Positions 8,133 through 14,610 of a stretch of 27,496 nt of DNA are shown here, piece after piece. Position numbers and translations under genes: made by a program. The first letter of the stretch is position 1. Every line of letters begins with the position of its first letter. The stretch comes from Nemertoderma westbladi (taxonomy: Eukaryota; Xenacoelomorpha; Nemertodermatida; Nemertodermatidae): NCBI GenBank assembly GCA_032718475.1, contig JAUCBJ010002057.1, positions 1 through 27,496 on the forward strand, read 5' to 3'. Under the pieces are notes generated by a model, which saw only the letters and a program-made list of their open reading frames with translations, was not told where the DNA came from and made no database searches.

Positions 8133-9200
8133 TCACTCGGAAATGTTGTCTTTGTAGACGTTAAGTTCATCGTAGCAGACACATTCACTATCCTCGATGG
8201 ATGAATCGAACCATTTCAATTCGCCGACCTCGGTTGGTATAAGAAGAACCATGCCCCTAGAAGAAACAATAGCCTTTCCATCATCAACCTCGTAGCCATT
8301 GGTGATCGCTAAATTGTGCTCGTTCCGAATATTTGTAACAAACCCAAAAGTGCAATAGTCAAAAGCAACCCAATCGCCCAGTTTTAGGACAAGGTGAGTA
8401 GTAGGATTAATAAAAGGGCGACAGATGTTTACATATTGTTGAAATAAATTGGCGCAGGCGACGGAAAATGTGATCCATGAACTGTTTACAGTGTCTTCCA
8501 GCTTTATTAACTCGAGTGGTTTCACTGGGTTAATACTTCCATAGGTGCCAACTCTATAATTGAATCCAAAGTAATAGGAGACTTTATTGGCGAAAAAGCA
8601 TGTGAGCTCATTCAATTTCTCGCCGAAAGCGAGAACATCCTTGTCGAAAAGTTTAAAGAAACGAGTCTCCTCTTCCTCGGTCGGAGTCGACGAGTTCCAG
8701 ATGAGAAGAAGAATCGAGTTTGCGATACTATGAAAATCGAATAAGAGATCATCAGAGAAGAAGGAGGTTACGAGAGTGGTTAAACCCAGCAAACGATTTG
8801 CCACATCTTGGTTGATGTTTTCTCGAATAAAATCGACTATACTAGTTGGAATCGTAAACGTCTCGGGCGAAGTAGTTAGATTGAACGTTATTTTGTTGTC
8901 CCTTTTTAAAAGTTTGAAACCGTGGTTGGGGGTATGAAGTCTATTATCGTCGAGGGTTTGATATTGTCCATCGTGAAGTTCATAGCAGGCACGGAAAATA
9001 AAGTGCGCGTAGTTTGCCGGAATCGGGATGGGTTGGTTTAAGGTTGTATTTATCGTTAACGGGAAGAGATTGTTCGCCGAATCGAAATATAGACCAAACG
9101 AGTTGTCTTGTAGCATAAACTGATTTTCGTTGCAAACCAAATCGTTGCTTGAATAGCTGATTTCTGAATGTGCCATCGTGATTGTGTACCGGTAACTCAT
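8133..9200 (-). CDS. unrecognised intronless protein, N-terminal part
   Basis: A 355-residue ORF with no motif I can name. The annotated start is followed by a second Met nine codons in. Composition is ordinary globular: aromatic-rich, few repeats, mixed hydrophobic segments (for example residues ~145-170) too short or polar for a clear membrane anchor. It ends at TGA 8133-8135, followed on the minus strand by A, which is not the known CTA readthrough context. Beyond it the frame stays open into the 193-residue ORF. Codon use is balanced, unlike the purine-rich retroelement at 14.6-20.7 kb. The long uninterrupted frame indicates recent origin or selection. It could be a structural or replication protein of an unclassified element; this is inference. 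Confidence 0.55.
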   Translation of the reverse strand: MSYRYTITMAHSEISYSSNDLVCNENQFMLQDNSFGLYFDSANNLFPLTINTTLNQPIPIPANYAHFIFRACYELHDGQYQTLDDNRLHTPNHGFKLLKRDNKITFNLTTSPETFTIPTSIVDFIRENINQDVANRLLGLTTLVTSFFSDDLLFDFHSIANSILLLIWNSSTPTEEEETRFFKLFDKDVLAFGEKLNELTCFFANKVSYYFGFNYRVGTYGSINPVKPLELIKLEDTVNSSWITFSVACANLFQQYVNICRPFINPTTHLVLKLGDWVAFDYCTFGFVTNIRNEHNLAITNGYEVDDGKAIVSSRGMVLLIPTEVGELKWFDSSIEDSECVCYDELNVYKDNISE

Positions 9201-9287
9201 TTAGGAAATAAAAATAAATAAATACTTTTACGAAAATAATTAAAACTTTTCAGGAAAACAAAGAGACAATGACTGGGAATGTGGTGG
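9201..9287. other. AT-rich leader upstream of the minus-strand gene
   Basis: Short AT-rich stretch between the start codon at 9200 and the promoter-like cluster. It contains runs of aataaataaat but no other recognisable signal. Confidence 0.4.
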
Positions 9288-9421
9288 GGGGGCTAGAATG
9301 TATATAATTATAGAGGGGGCTAGAATGGGTTAGCCAATCAGGGAACAGGAGGGAGAAAAGACTGTATAATGAGAAAAGACTGTATAATTAAACCAATCAG
9401 AGAGCAGCTTTGATGACGTCA
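9288..9421 (-). promoter_or_regulatory. promoter-like cluster: TATA-like, CCAAT boxes, CRE
   Basis: Within 134 bp: a TATA-like tatataattata at 9301-9312 between two copies of gggggctagaatg, CCAAT motifs at 9334-9340 and 9393-9399, an 18-bp tandem repeat (gagaaaagactgtataat) at 9353-9388, and a full palindromic CRE (tgacgtca) at 9414-9421. The cluster lies about 100-220 bp upstream of the minus-strand gene's start. This density of core and proximal motifs is typical of an RNA polymerase II promoter; activity and direction are inferred. Confidence 0.45.
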
Positions 9422-9826
9422 CATCAGGCGAGATAATGATTGCCCAATGTTATTCAATGGTAGCCAGAGTGGCGCTATTGAATAATGAAGACAAAGGGGC
9501 CGCGAGAGGAAAGATTATAAAGTTAACGATATGGGATCTATAAACCATAGAGCTAAATATAGACATTATGTCATAGTGATCTCATTGGTAATATAAAAAC
9601 TAATTAATCTAAAAATAGAAATCAATGTATAAAGTAAAAGTAATACAATTAATTAATTTAAAATAAAGTACAAATGAATAATTAATTTAAAATTAAATAC
9701 AAATAAATAAAGTAAAATTAAATACAAATAAATAAAGTAAAATTAAATACAAATAATTAATTAAAATTAAATATAAATAAATAGGTATTAATAAATAAAA
9801 GAGCCGTGGTGTCACTTATGACACCC
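9422..9826. repeat. AT-rich low-complexity DNA
   Basis: From about 9590 the sequence is built of aattaaatacaaataaataaag-like repeats, a degenerate simple repeat. No gene. 9810-9826 carries a near-palindrome (ggtgtcacttatgacacc) that leads into the MITE. Confidence 0.7.
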
Positions 9827-10120
9827 TTTGCACGGCTTTGCGACAGTTAGACCTCACTGATGACCCATTGTGTGTCAGGGCGCTAATCAGTCTGATTAAT
9901 TAGGATAATCAATTAAACCCTAATTAGGAGTCGTAAGACACCTATTAGGGTTTAATTGTACTAATTAATTGATGCCACCTATTAATTAGGGTCTAATTAG
10001 CCTAATTGGGAGGTGTCACCCAGACAGTCTGGCACCAATGACACCCTATGGGTGATAATAGGGTGTCATATGACACCCAATGGGTGTCAGTGAGGTCTAA
10101 CTGTCGCAAAGCCATGCAAA
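9827..10120. mobile_element. MITE with ~50-bp terminal inverted repeats
   Basis: The left terminus at 9827-9877 and the right terminus at 10071-10120 are near-perfect inverted repeats, including ggctttgcgacagttagacc and its complement. The ~190-bp interior is non-coding and palindromic: aattaaaccctaatta pairs with a later complement, and 10061-10078 is a perfect 18-bp palindrome. Size, long TIRs and absence of an ORF indicate a non-autonomous DNA transposon. The flanks show at most a ccc duplication, so the superfamily is undetermined. Confidence 0.8.
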
Positions 10121-11040
10121 CCCCTACTACTTATGTTCTAACCTACCTATTTTGTTTCACATTCTGGCAAAACAACAGATATCAAATTAAATGGTCTAAA
10201 ATGCGATCTACCTCTAAAAATATGTGCCCAAACAAATTATACGCTATTTTAGATTATAATTAGTATTACATTACTCAAGATTTCTTAAAATATTCTTTTT
10301 GTTTTTCATATATATTTTTGGAAAAATAAGTGGCAAAATTCAAAATTATGGGTTCGGTTTCGGTTCGGCTCGTCTAGTTCAGTCGATCCCTATAGTCGTG
10401 GGATCGTGGTGGGGGGCCTTGCTGCCTTGCCTCCCCCCCCCCCCCCCCCCCCCCTAAATATGCCCTGGATGACACTATAGCCTATAATGCATCACAGTCT
10501 TACAGGCCATTTGCAAGGCACCCACAGTATATCTTTAACCATAACTAGGGTACATGTATTCCAAATGCCCTTATTTAGAATGGGAATTTCCACTGTACAT
10601 ATACCTCAACCATATCTTTGTCCCAAAATACATTGCTCTGTCCAGTATAGGTTGTTATAATGAGCCCCGGATTCGTAGTTGACACTTGGATTATATATAT
10701 ATCAGTGGAATTTTCCATTAACCTTTACATTATATAGCCAATAAAGGGAGATGCCTAACTTTAGGAATGTTGGTATTGGTCCGATGACGAGGAGTTGGCT
10801 CATATGATTATTTGATTGGATGCCCCTATATTGGACAGGTTGGATATCATTACACAACGTATTTGGGACAGGTAGGCGTAGGACTAATAGAAAGCCCCAT
10901 AGAAGTGAAGGGAAACACCCTATTCTGGACAATGATGTAGACACTACTCGATATTTTGGGTTTTCTAATACAAGTTTTGTACAAGCAATAAGCTGACAAG
11001 GATTAGTGCCTTATTAGTCAGACTCAGAACATTAAATAAT
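10121..11040. other. no gene recognised
   Basis: Mixed AT-rich DNA; the small ORFs carry no motif. The main landmark is a 22-base C tract at 10433-10454. Confidence 0.55.
10433..10454. repeat. poly-C tract (22 C)
   Basis: An uninterrupted run of 22 C (poly-G on the minus strand), preceded by a ggtggggggcc block that adds to the local G/C skew. Confidence 0.9.
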
Positions 11041-11053
11041 TTATAATTATATG

Positions 11054-11130
11054 TGGCGAATTGACTGCCATATGTCCCTCAAATTTTGGGCGAATCGACT
11101 TGGGGCGAATAGGTCGAGGGGCGAATCGAC
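11054..11130 (+). repeat. short direct repeats of GGCGAATNGAC
   Basis: Four spaced copies of a ggcgaat core: ggcgaattgac at 11054, gggcgaatcgac at 11088, ggggcgaatagg at 11102 and ggggcgaatcgac at 11118. Spacing is 14-34 bp. They may be the sub-terminal repeats of a transposon end; no partner end is seen. Confidence 0.6.
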
Positions 11131-12772
11131 CCGCACCCCTCAGGAAACTCTCACCAGTGGGTGATACAGATGACCGCTTTCTTCCGTTAGATGAAAGGCG
11201 AACCATCATACAGTCAGTGCTGTGCTGTAGTGTAATTGCCTAGACAGCTAGACGCATTGGCAATGCGGCCATCGAGTTACTAATAATCAAATTAATAGTT
11301 AAAACGGTCTGACGGTTGTTGTGTGGCAAAATATAACTGTTATTGTCTACGTCGTCGGTAGTTTGCTTCGGTGGATTACCTGAACTAGGCCTATCAGCCT
11401 ATCTGTACTATACCAGTATACGGCTACTCGACAATATTAAGAAATATTAAAATATAATAGGAAACAATACATTGAAACAACAGATAATTGAAAAACTAAT
11501 ACCAAAAATAGATTCTCCATAATTTTTTACCCCAGGATTTGTATGTTTCCGTGTTTATCAGTACAGATGCTTACCGGTAACCTAAAACTGTAAAACAACA
11601 TGACCTTCGCTAGCGAAGTCTGGATTTACCATGTGCCAGTCCTTGCTTAAGTACTGTAGTCCTTGGCTTTACCTTATTATTTCCCGCGATCATGCACTGC
11701 AACAGCGGAATAGTACTGCATACGATCGTTTGGGTTGCCCAGAGAAGACGGAGGACGCGACTGTACTGTAGTACAATGAATTGAGAACCAATGATATTAT
11801 CGAGTTTAGCGAGATCTTCAGATGACGGAGACCCAGTGGAGCAACCATATATACGGCCGGAAAAGTGTGGGGTGGGGGGGGGGGGGGGGGATATGTTACC
11901 GAGTTGGTAACGTGTATATGAACATAAAGAACCACACTGCAGCACAGACGAGCAATACCAACCGCACTTGGCACTTGGCCGTACTACTAACAGGTATACA
12001 TGCTGCTCGTATGAGTCTCAATACAGTAAGTGTGAGATTCTTTCATTTACATGACCGTCTATTTATAAAGTCGATAACAATTCAACAACCTCAGGGAATT
12101 TAACTTTTCAATTATTATTTTTAAGAATTAAATGCGTTATTTTAAGTCGAATTCTAGCAGTTGCAGATCTCGACTTTGTTCAAATTCGCTCAGACGGATA
12201 TTTGGATTTTAAAATTTAATTATTATGAGGTTATATTTATTTGCAGTATATTATTGTTTGTGAAAAGTATCACTTTTCAGAGTTATATTTACATAAATAA
12301 TCGATGAAACATGCCTATTTATACATTGCTGTACGTTGTTACATTATGTCAACTTGTTGGGGTTCCGAATTCCGAATAATCAATTTAATATTGCAATGTT
12401 TAGGAATATTTATGGAATTTATAGGCCTATCCTTTTAATGCTATTATTTGCAGTTACAATGTACAACACCTGTAAAACATGTGTTCTATAAGTCTGTTGT
12501 TAAAGTTTGTCGGTTTTTGTTAACATATTGTTTACTTTGCACATTTAGAGGATTTCGCCAGAGAGAGCGCATAATGGTGGACATAATGTGAAAAACTTGT
12601 TTATTTCACTTCCGCCATTCGAAGTATTCCACTCTCTGCACTCGTGATACACAATAATAGGCGACAATATAAATTTAGTATAGAAAAAATAATACTAATA
12701 AACTTTCACTTTATCTTTCTCTTACTACTGTAATTGTAAATAATTTTGTTTTAATGTAATTGTATTTTCCAG
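11131..12772. other. no gene recognised; probable intron or flank
   Basis: No coding region with recognisable motifs on either strand. It contains a 14-bp palindrome (cttcgctagcgaag, 11605-11618) and a 17-base G tract at 11874-11890. The last part leads into the EGF exon through a T-rich stretch and may be its upstream intron. Confidence 0.5.
11874..11890. repeat. poly-G tract (17 G)
   Basis: An uninterrupted run of 17 G inside otherwise ordinary sequence; proline-rich small ORFs on the other strand are produced by it. Confidence 0.9.
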
Positions 12773-12904
12773 ACCCGTGTGTTTCCGTTCCCAGCACTGC
12801 TTGCGGTAAGAATCAACAATGCGTGAAAATCGACATGTTTAATTATTATTGCGATTGTATCGATAATTACGAGATGAATTACGCAGATAAATGTGTTCCA
12901 AAAA
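12773..12904 (+). CDS. single EGF-like domain exon of a host gene
   Basis: A T-rich tract ending ttttccag precedes 12773 and a consensus donor gtaagt follows 12904. The 132-bp exon begins in phase 1 (ac completes a codon, probably Asp) and ends one base into a codon, so it is a symmetric 1-1 exon, the usual arrangement for EGF modules. The translation has six cysteines with EGF spacing: C, 8 residues, C, 5, C, 9, C, 1, C, 11, C, with DCIDNYEM in the loop between the fifth and sixth. EGF domains fold extracellularly through three disulfides and occur in receptors and matrix proteins. No partner exon is seen nearby, so the parent gene cannot be named. The calcium-binding consensus is not obvious. 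Confidence 0.85.
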
Positions 12905-13744
12905 GTAAGTTAATATTATTATGATACTCAATTAATTCTAGCCGCATATTTTTTTCGCATACTAATCATTAGAAAACTTTACAAAAATAACAAAGGGTGT
13001 CCATGAAGTAAACATATAATTTTATTTTCCTATTAATTATTTGTATTTCCCACTAATGCACGCCACGGTTTTGTTTGATATTACCGATGTAATTTTTAAT
13101 TATTTTCGTTTATTTCAAATTATCAAATTTTTATTAAATTACTCAGCATTATTAAATCGAACGACAAAGGATTTAGCGCTACCTACTAGGCCTACAGCTA
13201 CTACACGAAGTGGGCCCTTCGCGCAGCACTTTAAAATAAAACTTTGAACAAAACACACAAATAAACTTTGTTAAGTGTCAACTGGAAATAATTATAAGCA
13301 GATGTCCCCTAATCACTTTCACCTCCTAGCGGTAGACTGAGAAACTGCGGACGATTTAAGATCTCACAAAAACTGAAGTCTACAGTAGAATACTGTATGT
13401 GCCAAGTATCAATCAAGTAAGAAATTGAATTTTGTTGACAGCCTATATCCTTTGAGACGTTTGGCCAACCCACCCTCCACCCCGGTCCAGCCAGAGAAAC
13501 ACTGGCCTCGCTAATTGGCAGATTGGGACGACCACAACTCCGACTTACAGGCTATTTTGGGACAAAAGCTGACTGAAATGTTTATATTTGCATCTTCTCT
13601 TATCTTATCTATTAAGTCGTATTCTATCAAAGTTTTCCTTTCTATTAAAATATTTGCTGGCGATCGGATTTTAACCGCCTTGCACTGCAATCTTTATCTA
13701 CTACTACTACTACTAGGATCGGCATGCTGCATTGCAGCTGCATT
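12905..13744. other. no gene recognised; probable intron after the EGF exon
   Basis: AT-rich sequence with short ORFs only. No second cysteine-rich exon is visible. A (cta)n microsatellite at about 13697-13716 marks the 3' tail of the LINE fragment that follows. Confidence 0.5.
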
Positions 13745-13970
13745 TTAAGAATGCTGTGCCGGCTTGTCAACAAAATTGCACCGCCACAACTCCCTATCAC
13801 CCATGACATTTGCTAGATTATCCGCATCTTCAAGGCCAGTGTCCTTTAAGATGCGTCTCAAGAAAGTCATGGGCTGTCCACCATGCTTATTCACTCCATG
13901 AGGCTGCCAAATTACAAGATTATGCACTGGCTATGGTCCTCACGGCAAAAGCAATGTCGTGCAATCTTTA
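13690..13970 (-). mobile_element. LINE 3' end fragment
   Basis: Read on the minus strand, 13927-13745 encodes 60 residues with the pattern GGQPMTFLRRILKDTGL and MGDRELWR, which is the conserved C-terminal tail of many APE-class LINE RT proteins (a GG/RP-xTF...L..DTGL...D...W block). A stop and then a (TAG)n-like tail at about 13716-13697 follow, as expected for a LINE 3' end. The rest of the element is missing, consistent with ordinary 5' truncation. It is in the same orientation as the LINE at 1832-4039 but there is no overlap to test whether they belong to one family. Confidence 0.65.
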
Positions 13971-13986
13971 TAGTGTTTGATTATAA

Positions 13987-14610
13987 TGTTAGCTTATTCA
14001 ATCCCGCTAACACCCCATAAAGTTAAGCCGATAAGCAATATTGGGAGCCACGAGATTGGGTAATTAACCAACTCGTGCCATCCCAATAAGAATGGGAAGG
14101 AAACACACAACGAGGGTCAGGGGCCAAACCCCTAACCCAGAGAGAACAGGTGGAGTGAACGGGAACACTCCAAAGGGCGCCAACAAGGGTATCAACCAAT
14201 CAGAGGGGGGAAAGGCATCGATTAGGTAGAGTAACAAGGCCAACCGTGCAATATAGCCACTTGGCAGTAATCATATCAGTTCAGTTATCTCAGTGCAATA
14301 CTGGTGCTAGTTTAGGTTAGATAGTTTAGCTAGGGAAGGACCGGGACTTTAGTTACCGTATCCCGCCTTCCGTGTACAACAATCTATATCTATATCTCTA
14401 TACCGATCATTATATACAACGAACGACACGAACCCATTTACTCTTCACACACGGCGGGGACGCGTGAACTAACAACGGATAAACCGGGATCCCTCCTGGA
14501 TCCCGTCACAGTAACTAAATCGAGCTGCCGCCCTAGTTAAACTGTAAAACTAACTAAACCAACTGCTGGCCTAACTAGCTAAACCACCAGCCACCAATCA
14601 GCAGAAGGAG
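13987..14610 (+). promoter_or_regulatory. leader / possible 5' LTR of the gag-protease element
   Basis: Non-coding lead-in to the 14611 start. It opens with an inverted repeat (tgttagc 13987-13993, gctaaca 14006-14012). It has a CCAAT box (14196-14200), a TATA-like atatag (14251-14256), initiator-like tcagttcagt near 14278, and a strong hairpin at 14485-14505. This order resembles U3-R-U5 of an LTR. No second copy occurs in the window, and no clear primer binding site could be assigned after 14510, so LTR status is unproven. Confidence 0.4.
14485..14505 (+). repeat. 8-bp stem hairpin with BamHI-type repeats
   Basis: cgggatcc (14485-14492) and ggatcccg (14498-14505) pair perfectly around the loop ctcct. 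It lies about 105 bases before the Gag start and may be an RNA structure in the leader. Confidence 0.7.

Noticed and set aside
10048-10263. 71-residue ORF starting inside the MITE
   Set aside because: Its first third is MITE terminal repeat and the rest is AT-rich sequence without a motif.
1832-13970. The LINE ORF at 1832-4039 and the LINE tail at 13745-13927 as two halves of one split element
   Set aside because: Both are on the minus strand, but the tail lies upstream of the ORF in that direction, so simple insertion cannot split one copy in this order; there is no overlap to show shared family.
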